A stretch of 64,000 nt of DNA, from positions 13,003 to 77,002 of the forward strand of contig CAKPOE010000007.1 in assembly GCA_934169745.1 (NCBI GenBank), given 5' to 3'. The stretch is from an uncultured Clostridia bacterium (GTDB lineage Bacteria; Bacillota; Clostridia; TANB77; UBA1234). The notes below the pieces were generated by a model. It made no database searches. It was not told the origin of the DNA and saw nothing but the letters and a program-made list of their open reading frames with translations. This document shows, piece after piece, positions 1 through 10,368 of this stretch (position 1 is its first letter; every line of letters starts with the position of its first letter). Position numbers and translations under genes: made by a program.

Positions 1-2733
1 TTAGACAAGTTGTTGAGATAAAGTATGATAAAGTTCCGTTCTATTTTTATATAAGTAGAAATAGTGCAGATGGTACATTCTTGGTTGATTTTGATGAAAA
101 AAACAAGGTTGTAAAATTTGATTATATATCAGATCAAAAAAGAGTTGGATATGTTAAAGAACATGAAAATGATACTCCATATTCACAAGTTGGAGCCGAG
201 AGTGTTAATCTTGTTAAGCATGGAATTAAAATAGAAACAGTACCAGAGTATATTATAAAAGAGATTAGTAATGCATCTGATTTTGTAACACCAGACGGAA
301 CGCAAAATATAAAATGTGCTTTTAATTATTTGGATACTTTACTTTCAACATATGTACCACATCCAGCATCATATGTGTTTGTATGTCGTACAACACAAAA
401 AAGCGATGACAGAGATGCTAGAGAAAGAGATGTAATGTATCAATTCTGTGGATACAACGAACCGGATGAACCAGCTGGTTTCTTGGAGACGCTTTGCACA
501 AAAGTGTTAACGTTTTTAGGCGATTTATTTATGTTGTTAATAAAAGCGTTTCTTGGCTCTGATCTCACAATAGATAAAATTATATTTAACGAATATGATC
601 CTGTTGTAATTGATTTAGAAGATCGGACGAGGCATACTTGGAAATGAGTCTGTACAAACTATGATTAAAAGTATGTACAATATGTTTGTGGCTATAGCCG
701 CTGTTGTATATACGACAATATTGTTGTACATAGGTGTTAAAGTACTTTTTGGTGTTTCTACTCCAAGACAAGGTGAATATAAAAAAGATTTAACAAACTG
801 GGTAGTTGGAATTGTTTTACTTTTTGCTGTTCCGCAATTTTTTAAATTTATTCCGTCTATGGTAAATTCTGTTGTAAGCTATATTGGTGGTAGTAGCAGG
901 ATTATAATGTATAGTTATTACAATATGGATGGTGTCCTTGACGCAATGGATTCGGAGAAAGTTGGTACGTCTGGAGAAGATAATAGATCTACATATATTG
1001 AAAGACTTAAGGGAATAAGAGCAGACAAACAAGGACAACTTGCAAGTGTAAGATCAAGGCGTAAGTGGTTAGAGAAAAATGGAGTCACTTTAAATAGCGT
1101 AGAATATCAAGCTGCACTTAGCCAAGTTCAAAGCGCAATTGAAGCTCTTAGAGGTAAATATGATACTAAAAAAGTAATGAATTTGCTAAATCAAGAAATA
1201 GGTAAAGCTTCTGGTGAAGTTGATCCTAATAAACTTGCAAGTAGAGTTTTGAACAGAACTAAAAACAATAGCGCTACGAGTTTTCCGGGTAAATTACCTT
1301 CTCCTATTGGTACAATACCAAATCCTATAAAAAGTTTTGTTGATCCTTTAGATATAGAAAAATTAGCGAATGCTTTATCATCAAGCGGTTATATCGAAAA
1401 GGAAAAAGCACTTCTTGAAAGATTAGATACTATTCTTATAAATTATGATGAGGAAAAAACATTAGAAGAGGAAATTGCAAATTTAACAGCGCTGATTGAT
1501 GCACCAGACCTAATGGGGGATATGAGGGTATTAGCTGGACAAACAGGAAGATTCACTTATGCTATAGTATGGTGGATATGCATATATGAAATGATAGTTA
1601 TACTATGCATGTATTACAGAAGAGTTATAGTTATGGGAATACTTATAACTATATATCCACTTGTTGCAATGACATATCCAATAGATAAATTGAAAGACGG
1701 AAAGGCACAAACACTTACAAACTGGTATAAAGAATTTACAGTTAATTTGGTTGTTCAAATCGTTCACGCGGTAGTATATATAGTTTTGGTGCAATCTGGA
1801 ATAAAACTTTATCAAGCAAATGCTAACAACTGGTTATTCTTTATATTGGCAGTGCTATTCTTGTTCCCAGCAGAAAGACTTATGAGAGGAATATTTGGAT
1901 TAAAGGGAACATCTATAAAGGAATTGAAAGCAAATGCGGTAGGTATAGCTGGTGCTGCTGCGACAGCTGTAACACTTGGTAAGCAGACAGGCAGAGCTGC
2001 CAATGAAAAATTTGGAATAACTAAAAAAGGAAAAGAAGCAAAAGCAAATAAACAAAAAGCTGCTGATAAAGCTAAGAAGAATAGAGATAATAGAGATAAA
2101 TACTTGCAAGGCAGAGCAGATATAAAAGAAAATCAAAGAATGCAAAAAGCTGCACAGAGAAGAAGAAGAGCAACATCTATGCGTGGCGCTAGAAGAATGG
2201 CATATAACCTTTATGCAAAAACAATGAATGCAGCTGGTAGAGCTAGAAGTGCGGCATATAAACTAGGTAATAAAGGTAGAAAATTAAAAGGACAATATAG
2301 AAAATTGCAGGATTCTAAATTTGCAAAATATGCAAAGGGTACTTGGAGAGTTGCACGTGGTGCAACAGGAATGGCTGTTGGTGCTGCTAACTTCGTTACT
2401 ACATCTGGTACAAGTGGCTTAGGGGCAGGATTTGTGTCTGGCACATCTGTAGCAAGAATGGTTGGCGGCTTCAAGGACAGAGATAGATTACAAAAAGCTA
2501 TTGATAATAGAGCATCATCACAAACTGCAAATACATCGCAAAATACCAACGTGAGTGGTAATGGTAGTAATGGTGGATATACACCGAAAATTACTCCAAA
2601 GGCTAATGTTCCACCATCAATTAGTGGGGCTCCAAGTCCAAATAATGGCAGCACAAGTGCAAGTTCAGGAAATGTACAAGTAAATGTAAATACAACTACA
2701 GCTCAAAATGTAAATACAAAAACAGATAATTAA
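1..2733 (+). CDS. VirB6/TrbL-like polytopic membrane protein 1, 5'-partial, with +1 frameshift at CGG
   Basis: The reading frame is open from the left edge (first full codon at base 3), so the true start and signal peptide lie outside the window. The frame runs to a CGG at 624, beyond which it would stop at 645-647. Skipping the C gives GGA and continues through VQTMIKSMYNMF to the stop at 2733. Downstream are several hydrophobic segments, including one around TTILLYIGVKVLFG and a pair around the motif DKLKDGKAQTLTNWYKEF. The tail is basic and Ala/Lys/Arg-rich and ends in a Ser/Asn/Thr-rich low-complexity stretch. The two following genes share the same core, so this is the first of three tandem paralogues. 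The assignment to the VirB6/TrbL inner-membrane family of type IV secretion systems rests on topology and the DGK(A/S)Q motif, and is inference. Confidence 0.7.
624..627 (+). other. CGG-A +1 frameshift site 1
   Basis: In-frame CGG followed by A. The zero frame reads GAT CGG ACG AGG and stops seven codons after CGG. Reading GAT, skipping C, then GGA CGA GGC joins VVIDLED to GRGILGNESVQT and restores the paralogue-like protein. Confidence 0.7.
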
Positions 2734-2752
2734 TTGAAAGGAGCAAGGCACT

Positions 2753-5700
2753 ATGAAAACATTTTTAAAACGAACAACTATTTTAATACTTGTTATGATG
2801 ACACTAATAAACACAATAGTGCCTAGTAGGAACTTCGTATCTGCGACTAGTGGAGATGGAGATTCTGAAGATTCTGAAAATTTACCAGATTGGGAAATTG
2901 TAGATGCTAGCAGTATTTTTCAGTCATATCAGGTAAATGGAAAAGATGTGTATGATGGTGGTGTTGGTGCTGACAATGGAAGTAAAAGATTTTTTACAGT
3001 CTCAAAAACGGGAGACTATACTCTTATGCAAGGTGGAGTAGTCTATGATGGTCCTTCTTCAGTGATGTATTCAATTCCATCAGAGGGAATTGAACTTACA
3101 AAAGAATGGATGCGTGACAATGCTACAGGAGTTGAAATTCGTCATGCTAACAATCTTGGAATACCAGGTGGTGGTGTTTCGAAAATAGCTTACCGCTTAG
3201 AAGCTGGAAAAATTTATTTGATGCCAAGTGATACCTGGGATAATTTTATTGTGGGAGGACAGGTTGTTTCTGTAAATCCAGAGAAAACAAGTGAAATTAC
3301 AGATGAATACGAGGGCAATGCTTCATTAATTGAACGTCTTATTACAATATTTTTATTAACACTTGGTGACGGCGCTATGTGGGCGATTGGTGCAGTAGCC
3401 GGGGGAACAATTAGCTTAGATGCACTGTTTTTTAATCAATATTCGAACACTACGTTAGCGATTTTCAAAAATCAAGATTTGAGTAATACAAAGCCAAATA
3501 ATTTTGTAAATTCTTCGAATGTAATAGATACAATTGATAATTTAACAATAGCTTTTAGAGGTATTGCTATAACTGCATATATTACCGTTCTCTTGTATGT
3601 TGGCATAAGAGTTTTATTGGGATGCACCGCTGGCGCAAAATCTAAATATAAAGAACTACTTTTAGATTGGTTAAGAGGTTTGGTTATGTTGTTCATTTTT
3701 CCAATCGTTATGAGGTATGTTGTAGAGTTGAATGATGCGGCGGTTGCTGCAATATATAAAGTAGAACAAGCCACAAATATAGTGTCACCAGGAATTGATG
3801 ATAGACCAGGAGGAATTACTTTTCCACTTGAATTTGGTGGAAACTTGATTAAACAACCTAAAAATTACATGGAGGCACTTAGGTATAGAGCTTCGATAGA
3901 AGGCAGAGCAGTATATGCACTATGCTGGTTAATACTAATATTTGAGCTAGTAAAATTTATTTTTATATATTTTAAAAGATTACTTATGGTGCTATTTTTA
4001 GTTGCAGTATTTCCACTTGTTATGATTTCGTATGCACTTGATAAAATTAAAGATGGCAAGTCACAAGTTTTTGATAGATGGTTTAAAGAATATGTACTTA
4101 ATGTAGTATTGCAGACTTTCCATGCACTTAATTATACGGTAGTTATGGGTTTGATATTTGCTGTAGGTGATGCAAACTCAGTGGGTGGTAATGCAAATTA
4201 TATTTTGATTTTAGTTGGTATCACATATATTGCTAAAGGAGAGGATATTTTAAGACATATATTTGGACAAGATAAATCGGCAGGAGGAACAGTAAAGAGT
4301 GCAGCGGAGTCTATGTTAAAAGCTTCAGCAGCTGTTAGCGTTGCAAAGAAATTAGGCAAAGGTGCGAAAAATACAAAGAAGAGAATTGGCGGTTTAATTG
4401 ATAAGGGAAGAGGAATATCTGACAGAACATTAAAGTGGAAGCAAAATAGAATTAATGAGAGAGAAGATAAACTTGCTGCCTCTGTAAATCCACCACCTCC
4501 ATTGGAAGCATTTTACTTATCTGAACATAGAAGAGACAGCATTGGAAAAGACGTAAAGGATTCAATTAACGCCGTTATTGATGCAAAAGATTCACCAGAA
4601 GAGCTAAAGAAAGCTTTGGAAAAATTAATGGCATTAGCTGCAAACCCGAATATGAGTCGTGAATTGGGTATGCAACTATTAGCAATGGGAGCGCAAGGAC
4701 AAGACATAAAAGATTTGATGGCTCAAGCAGAAGCATTAGAAGGCTTAACTTTGAATATTAATGTTAAACAAAATCTTGACATATTGATTAATCGCAAAAA
4801 AGGTAAAAATGGCAACTTGAGAACATCATCATATAATCAAATGAGTGATAATTTACTTGCAGCATATGGATTTGATAATAAAACGTTGACATCAGAAAAA
4901 AATAAGATTTCTAAGAAGATGGAAAAACTAGAGAGAACTAACAAAAAACGTATTAAATCAAGTAATGCTATGACAGATACAAGGACTCGTTTGTCTTATG
5001 AAAGTGCTTCAAATTCAATGAGAGATGGAAATGTAAAAGGAGGAGCTGCTAATAATCAGAAAGGTCAGTTTGCTGCTACGGGTGCAAGTGAAGCGACATC
5101 TACTAGAGCTGGTGGTATGTCTACTAATACAAATGCAAGTAAAATGAAAAGAACTTACAAGATGATGAAAAACCAGGGTACATCCGCTAGAACTACGCAA
5201 TCATCGCAAAAGTCAACTACACAAAATGGAAACGTAGCAGATCCTGTTAAAAAGACGTATGCTGTCTCTAAAAATGAAGTTGTAGGAAAGAGAAAGACAA
5301 CTGCACAAAAAATAAGAACAAGAAAAGCGGTGGAAAGAAAAAGAAGAGAAGACGTTGCAAACCTTGGAGATAAAGCTGTAGAAGCACGTCAAAGAAGAAT
5401 GAGCAGTCCGACAACCGCAGAACAAAGGGAAAATTATGCTAAAGCGGCTTCGCATGTTGTTGATATGAACAATCCGATGAGTACACCTACTGAATTTGTA
5501 AAGGCACATCAAAAATTTGATGATGTTGCAGCACAAATTAGAAGCTTGCAAGGATTAAATCAACTTGGTGGAGAAGCAGAAGACGCTGGAGTAAAAGCTT
5601 TAGAAAGTGAAATTAGGAATGATACAAAGGCGGCTCAAATTGCAGCGGCAAGAGAGAAAAAAATTAGAGAAATGACAGAAAATGCAGAAAGAATGAATAA

Positions 5701-6589
5701 AAATAAAATTTCTGACAATATGAAAATAGAGTATAGAGAGATTGCTACTGCAGTAGATACAATGAATGATGGCAGAGCTTCATTAAATGAATTATGGGAA
5801 GCAAGAGATACATATGTTGATGGAATGGAGAAGTATGGCGCTGATAAGGGTGTGCAACAAATAAGCGGTGAGTTATTCAACGGTGGTTCAAGTGGAAAAT
5901 ATAATCTTGATATAAATGAGTATTCCGTAAACTTGGCTGTGGAAACATTAAATAACGTTCACGAGCTTAGTGGAGATCTGAGGGAGAGACAACAAATTGT
6001 AGATAAATGTATTCATATTGTACATGAACATGCAAAAGATGGTGGTGTCACAAATGAAATACTTAATAGATTGAAATATGATGCTAGTAAACTTGAAATC
6101 GGTAAGATGCCTACTGTCGGAAAAGAAAAGAAACCAGAATCAAAGGCTGTGAAACAAATTGAAGATGCATTGAATAAGCTTAGAAGTGAAACAAGAGGAG
6201 AAGGAACAATTTATGATCCTGGAAAGAATTATGATGCTGAAAAAGAAAAGAAGAAGATAAGACAAGAACTACATAATTTTGGAGTAGAGACTGTAAAAGA
6301 AGTGGCGAGAGATACTCTTGGAGTAGTAGGTGGCGCCACAGCAACAGCGGCGTATTTTGCACTTGATGACACAACAACAGTTTCGGAATTAGCCGGTTCT
6401 ATGGCAATTGGAGGAACTGCCGGAGCAAAAGTTGGAGAAGGTGCAATTCAATTTGTGGACAATACAAGTTATAGGATAAAGAAAGGAATAAAAACACTAC
6501 GAAAAGAAAATGAAAAAAACGAAGAAAACAGAGGAGAAAATCCAATTCAATTGTATAATGATAATGGAAAAGTAAAAAGGAAAAAATAA
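2753..6589 (+). CDS. VirB6/TrbL-like polytopic membrane protein 2, 1278 aa, long coiled cytosolic tail
   Basis: The N-terminus is a signal peptide or first membrane segment (MKTFLKRTTILILVMMTLIN, then a likely cleavage near FVSA). An extracellular part follows, then a membrane domain at about 200-510 with segments around GIAITAYITVLLYVGIRVLL, ALCWLILIFELVKF and LMVLFLVAVFPLVMISYAL. The family motif DKIKDGKSQVFDRWFKEYVLN comes next. The last 750 residues are charged, helical and Lys/Glu-rich, with a Gly/Ala-rich patch near the end (GGATATAAYF). AAAGGAG precedes the ATG, 19 bases after the upstream stop, so the genes are probably cotranscribed. The long tail is unusual for VirB6/TrbL proteins. 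No ATPase or coupling-protein gene is visible in the window, so a complete secretion system cannot be claimed. Confidence 0.7.
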   Translation: MKTFLKRTTILILVMMTLINTIVPSRNFVSATSGDGDSEDSENLPDWEIVDASSIFQSYQVNGKDVYDGGVGADNGSKRFFTVSKTGDYTLMQGGVVYDGPSSVMYSIPSEGIELTKEWMRDNATGVEIRHANNLGIPGGGVSKIAYRLEAGKIYLMPSDTWDNFIVGGQVVSVNPEKTSEITDEYEGNASLIERLITIFLLTLGDGAMWAIGAVAGGTISLDALFFNQYSNTTLAIFKNQDLSNTKPNNFVNSSNVIDTIDNLTIAFRGIAITAYITVLLYVGIRVLLGCTAGAKSKYKELLLDWLRGLVMLFIFPIVMRYVVELNDAAVAAIYKVEQATNIVSPGIDDRPGGITFPLEFGGNLIKQPKNYMEALRYRASIEGRAVYALCWLILIFELVKFIFIYFKRLLMVLFLVAVFPLVMISYALDKIKDGKSQVFDRWFKEYVLNVVLQTFHALNYTVVMGLIFAVGDANSVGGNANYILILVGITYIAKGEDILRHIFGQDKSAGGTVKSAAESMLKASAAVSVAKKLGKGAKNTKKRIGGLIDKGRGISDRTLKWKQNRINEREDKLAASVNPPPPLEAFYLSEHRRDSIGKDVKDSINAVIDAKDSPEELKKALEKLMALAANPNMSRELGMQLLAMGAQGQDIKDLMAQAEALEGLTLNINVKQNLDILINRKKGKNGNLRTSSYNQMSDNLLAAYGFDNKTLTSEKNKISKKMEKLERTNKKRIKSSNAMTDTRTRLSYESASNSMRDGNVKGGAANNQKGQFAATGASEATSTRAGGMSTNTNASKMKRTYKMMKNQGTSARTTQSSQKSTTQNGNVADPVKKTYAVSKNEVVGKRKTTAQKIRTRKAVERKRREDVANLGDKAVEARQRRMSSPTTAEQRENYAKAASHVVDMNNPMSTPTEFVKAHQKFDDVAAQIRSLQGLNQLGGEAEDAGVKALESEIRNDTKAAQIAAAREKKIREMTENAERMNKNKISDNMKIEYREIATAVDTMNDGRASLNELWEARDTYVDGMEKYGADKGVQQISGELFNGGSSGKYNLDINEYSVNLAVETLNNVHELSGDLRERQQIVDKCIHIVHEHAKDGGVTNEILNRLKYDASKLEIGKMPTVGKEKKPESKAVKQIEDALNKLRSETRGEGTIYDPGKNYDAEKEKKKIRQELHNFGVETVKEVARDTLGVVGGATATAAYFALDDTTTVSELAGSMAIGGTAGAKVGEGAIQFVDNTSYRIKKGIKTLRKENEKNEENRGENPIQLYNDNGKVKRKK

Positions 6590-6641
6590 AAAACTGTAAC
6601 AAAAAAATCGTAAAAATATGAAAGCAAAATTAATGCTGTAG

Positions 6642-6663
6642 GGGTCGCCGCCTTCGGCGACCC
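6642..6663 (+). repeat. GC-rich perfect hairpin between paralogues 2 and 3
   Basis: Arms GGGTCGCCG and CGGCGACCC pair over 9 bp around a CCTT loop. It is far more GC-rich than its surroundings and has no T-run, so it looks more like a REP-type element or mRNA processing hairpin than an intrinsic terminator. The flanking word CTGTAGG also occurs in the dispersed repeat at 44.5 and 46.9 kb. Confidence 0.7.
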
Positions 6664-6731
6664 GCAGAGCAAAAAGCAGCGAAAATACCGTAAAAACGTA
6701 AAATGAAACCAAAACTTGAAAGGAGTAGGCA

Positions 6732-9700
6732 ATGATGGAAACATTGTGTAAAAAAATAATTATCTTAATATTTATATTTACAACACTTCTTGGTACAACA
6801 TTGCCTACAAATGTAGTATATGCTATTGGACATACAGGCGATATGACAAAGTTTAAGTCAGCGGGTAATAACGTGCCCAACAAAGATTTAGATTCTATAA
6901 TTCAAGCAAATACGAAATCTGAGGTTACGGTAGGCAAGGACAATTATACAAAGTTTAAATTGAATGAAATGAGTACGGGATGGTATGATATCTATAGAGG
7001 AGAGCTAAAAGTACTAAAGGATGGAAAACTACAGGATGCACCTTATGAATATGATATTCATACTAGAACGCGTTATTACAAATTAGACGGTAATACGGAG
7101 TATTACATAAAAACGGCGGATATCAATAACTTTTCATATAATAAATATGTAAAAGAAGACAACAAAACTTCTTTTTTTGAAACTGTTGAACACATGATTT
7201 CATGGTTTGTTAGAACGGCCGCAAATGGTCTTGTAAAATTAATTGACTGGGCTGTGGGCGGTGGAGAAGGTGTAACAATTGATAAAATAATATTTAATCA
7301 ATATAAACCGACAAAGCTTGTATACTTTAGTCCTGAGAAAGATGCGTTGAAAGAAGGAGCAACGGACCCAAACGTAAATAGTAACTATGAATATCCTATC
7401 GTACATTTAATGTCTAAAGCAATCACAGAGTGGTTTAATATATTTAGAGCAGTTGCAATTACAGGGTATACGTCAATTTTATTATATATAGGTATTCAAA
7501 TTTTATTGAAAGCGACGGCAGAAAAACAAGCAGAATACAAGCGATTGCTTACAGACTGGGTTGTTGGTGTAGTGATATTATTTCTATTCCCAACAGTAAT
7601 AAAAACTGCTATTGAAATGAATAACAGTTTAGTAGAATCTATCGGAAAATCAAGAGGTATTTTAGATAGCGACGGAAATGTTTCTTATCAAAATACAACT
7701 CATAAACAAGCGAATTATACGGCATTGAATCCAAATATGTCAGAACAGGAACTTAAAGCTTATGCTAGTACATTTGATGGAAATCCTTTCTCTGATGACA
7801 ATAAGGATTATATGGCAATAATGGCGAAAAAGGCAGATAAAACGAAGAGACTATCATATGCAGTTGTTTACATGATAATGGCTTGGCAATTATTAATGCT
7901 GATAATTATTTATTATAAGCGATTATTTATGGTTGGTTTCTTGCTAGTGTTGTTCCCGCTTGTTGCACTTACATATGCATTAGATAAAGTTAAAGATGGC
8001 AAATCACAAGCATTTAATACTTGGGGAAAAGAAATTTTGCTTAATATATTTATTCAAACGTTCCATGCAATTATTTATGTGTTTGCCTTGGGAGTTACTT
8101 TTGAAGCATCAGAAGTGGCAAATGACTGGATACTTATGATAATTGGTGTATCATTCTTATTCAAGGGTGAAGAAATAATAAAGAAGATATTTGGATACAA
8201 GTCTTCAGATACGGTTGATTCGTTAGTTTCAACAGCGACGAAAACTTTTGCAACATACCAAGTTATGAAAAAAGGAGTTTTAGCCGTTAAAGATAATTTT
8301 ATTGGAAAAAACAGTCACTTAGGTAGAGCTGTTGAAGCGAGAAGAAACGCAAGAACTTATGAAATGATGGCAAATAATTTCGATGCTTTTGCATCAGAGC
8401 CTACATACAATTTCCCTGCTGCAAGAGAATTACCACATGCTCCAGCTGTTATGGATAGCGAAGCTATACAGTTGGGAAATGATATTCAAATGATAAATCA
8501 TTTTAATGTAGCAAACCCAGCCGCATTGGCAATGGCTCTAGATAGAGTACAAAATTATTACCAAAATGGTGGTAAATATATGACAATGCTTAATGACTTA
8601 AAGCTTGATAGACATCAAATAGACGGTTTACGAAGAATTAAAAATGGTGCTATTCAAGATGTAAAGAATGGTGAAGAGTCTGCAACAATAGAACAAAAAA
8701 TCAAATTAGAGTTGGAGACATTAATGCCAGGAGCAGATGTAAGCAAGATGCAACAAGCTTTATATAGACAGATGGCAATGCCACTTAATTCAAATCATCT
8801 TAAGAGAAATGTTTTTGATGGCTTTATTAAAAAAGAAATCATGGATGCTGAAGACAGAATGAATGAAATAAATGATAGCATAAAATTTTCACCAAAGAGT
8901 AGCAGGACACTTCGTGATTTAGTGGATAAAGCTGATGATTTGACTTATAACGTATATGGTGCAACTCAAGGCGACAAAAAAATTGTGAGAATGGCCGGAT
9001 ATGTAGAGATGCTTAAGGCAAGAGACTCTGGAGATTTTACAGCTAAGCAACTTAATGAGGCGGCTCAATACGTTCAACAACATAGATATGATAGTAAAGA
9101 ATTTGGCAAGATGATAGATACATTAGATTATGACTTCGATGAAATAAGACATGTAATAGCAGAGAAGACCGTTGAAACATATATGGAGACGGATGGCACG
9201 TACAAATCTTTTGCCGGAATGACTTCAGATGAAATTAGCGATATAAGAGCAGCGTGCGACTTAGCTGGTGACATAAAAGATAACATTGAAAACAGAGAGC
9301 AAAGAATACAAGATTTGAAAAAATCACTTAAATATGATAGTACGGACTTTAGTGAAAGACAAGTCGAAGCCTTTAATGGAGTGGTTGATAATTTGCTTGA
9401 AACAACATATGGTAAGAGGGCTTATACAGACGAGGAAAGAAAAATGGCAGAGGAAGTTTGGAAATTAAATAATAGTTTTTCATTTACGAGAGATTCTGTA
9501 GTTGAGGCATACAACTATGTTTCTGAACATATGAATGATAATGACTTAATACATAAGATGGCAGAAAAGATGGGATACGATATAGATGAACTTGGTAATG
9601 CATTGAAATATCAAGAATCTAACTCGTGGTATTCAAATCCAGATATTGATGAGGTTTCGGTTAATACATTGATTAAAAATAAACATGGTCTTGATTTAAA

Positions 9701-10304
9701 TGAAAAGGATTTGATTGATAGAATAAAATCTCAAAGAATTGACCAAAACAGAAAAGAAGCGGACGCGGCAAGAGAATTTGCAAACCAAGTAATGGAAAGA
9801 AACCAAAGTACTGGTCCAACTATTAATGGAATGACAGAAAATGACCTTCGTGATTTGGCTGAAATAGAACGTGCTAAGAGTAGACAAGAAGCAATGAGAA
9901 CTGCTGTTACAACTGGTGCAGCTACGCTTGGAGTTCCAATTGGGGCAGCCGCTGGTGTTGCGTTTATTGAAGGAGACGATGATAGTAATCCGATTGGAGA
10001 GGCCTTACTTGGAGCTACTGCAGGTGCGGGTGTTATGGATACGGTTGCAGAGAGAGCTACTAGTGGAAATAGTAAAAAGACAAAGACGTACGTTTTAAGA
10101 AATCCATATACCGGTGAAGATGAAGAAGTAACACTTACGGTTAGCGGAGCATTTAATGAGAGAATATATTCTTTTGATGATCCAGGACTGCCAAAAGAAG
10201 TTTCTGCACAGATAAGAGAACAATTTATAGCTTCAAAGATAGAGAAACAAAGAAAGGCAGAAGCTGAAAAACAAAAAGAAATAGATAAAGAAAACAAAAA
10301 ATAA
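6732..10304 (+). CDS. VirB6/TrbL-like polytopic membrane protein 3, 1190 aa
   Basis: Third tandem paralogue. A signal-like hydrophobic N-terminus (CKKIIILIFIFTTLLGTTLP) is followed by an external region. The membrane domain contains FRAVAITGYTSILLYIGIQI, VVGVVILFLFPTVI, AVVYMIMAWQLLMLIIIYY and FLLVLFPLVALTYAL, then the shared motif DKVKDGKSQAFNTWGKE. TIDKIIFNQY before the membrane part matches TIDKIIFNEY in paralogue 1. The long C-terminal region is acidic and helical with a Gly/Ala-rich hydrophobic hairpin (GAATLGVPIGAAAGVAF), similar in placement to the one in paralogue 2. The RBS is AAAGGAG seven bases before ATG ATG. A role in an envelope-spanning export or conjugation complex is inferred from the family. 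Confidence 0.7.
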   Translation: MMETLCKKIIILIFIFTTLLGTTLPTNVVYAIGHTGDMTKFKSAGNNVPNKDLDSIIQANTKSEVTVGKDNYTKFKLNEMSTGWYDIYRGELKVLKDGKLQDAPYEYDIHTRTRYYKLDGNTEYYIKTADINNFSYNKYVKEDNKTSFFETVEHMISWFVRTAANGLVKLIDWAVGGGEGVTIDKIIFNQYKPTKLVYFSPEKDALKEGATDPNVNSNYEYPIVHLMSKAITEWFNIFRAVAITGYTSILLYIGIQILLKATAEKQAEYKRLLTDWVVGVVILFLFPTVIKTAIEMNNSLVESIGKSRGILDSDGNVSYQNTTHKQANYTALNPNMSEQELKAYASTFDGNPFSDDNKDYMAIMAKKADKTKRLSYAVVYMIMAWQLLMLIIIYYKRLFMVGFLLVLFPLVALTYALDKVKDGKSQAFNTWGKEILLNIFIQTFHAIIYVFALGVTFEASEVANDWILMIIGVSFLFKGEEIIKKIFGYKSSDTVDSLVSTATKTFATYQVMKKGVLAVKDNFIGKNSHLGRAVEARRNARTYEMMANNFDAFASEPTYNFPAARELPHAPAVMDSEAIQLGNDIQMINHFNVANPAALAMALDRVQNYYQNGGKYMTMLNDLKLDRHQIDGLRRIKNGAIQDVKNGEESATIEQKIKLELETLMPGADVSKMQQALYRQMAMPLNSNHLKRNVFDGFIKKEIMDAEDRMNEINDSIKFSPKSSRTLRDLVDKADDLTYNVYGATQGDKKIVRMAGYVEMLKARDSGDFTAKQLNEAAQYVQQHRYDSKEFGKMIDTLDYDFDEIRHVIAEKTVETYMETDGTYKSFAGMTSDEISDIRAACDLAGDIKDNIENREQRIQDLKKSLKYDSTDFSERQVEAFNGVVDNLLETTYGKRAYTDEERKMAEEVWKLNNSFSFTRDSVVEAYNYVSEHMNDNDLIHKMAEKMGYDIDELGNALKYQESNSWYSNPDIDEVSVNTLIKNKHGLDLNEKDLIDRIKSQRIDQNRKEADAAREFANQVMERNQSTGPTINGMTENDLRDLAEIERAKSRQEAMRTAVTTGAATLGVPIGAAAGVAFIEGDDDSNPIGEALLGATAGAGVMDTVAERATSGNSKKTKTYVLRNPYTGEDEEVTLTVSGAFNERIYSFDDPGLPKEVSAQIREQFIASKIEKQRKAEAEKQKEIDKENKK

Positions 10305-10317
10305 TTGTATGAAACCG

Positions 10318-10358
10318 CTGATGACCAATTTTCCGGCTACCGGAAAATTGGTCATCAG
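10318..10358 (+). terminator. Long perfect hairpin between convergent genes
   Basis: A 19-bp perfect stem (left arm CTGATGACCAATTTTCCGG) with a CTA loop lies between the plus-strand paralogue 3 and the convergent minus-strand gene. The T-run is weak on both sides. A bidirectional terminator is likely from its placement. Its core word AATTTTCCGGC recurs in the repeat at 23.8 kb. Confidence 0.6.
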
Positions 10359-10368
10359 TGTTATTGTT

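Noticed and set aside
661..2733. A separate 690-aa gene starting at 661
   Set aside because: No ribosome site precedes this ATG, and paralogues show that the sequence on both sides of the CGG at 624 belongs to one protein.
9731..10297. A 188-aa minus-strand frame
   Set aside because: It is antisense to the well-supported paralogue 3, low in complexity and without a start signal.
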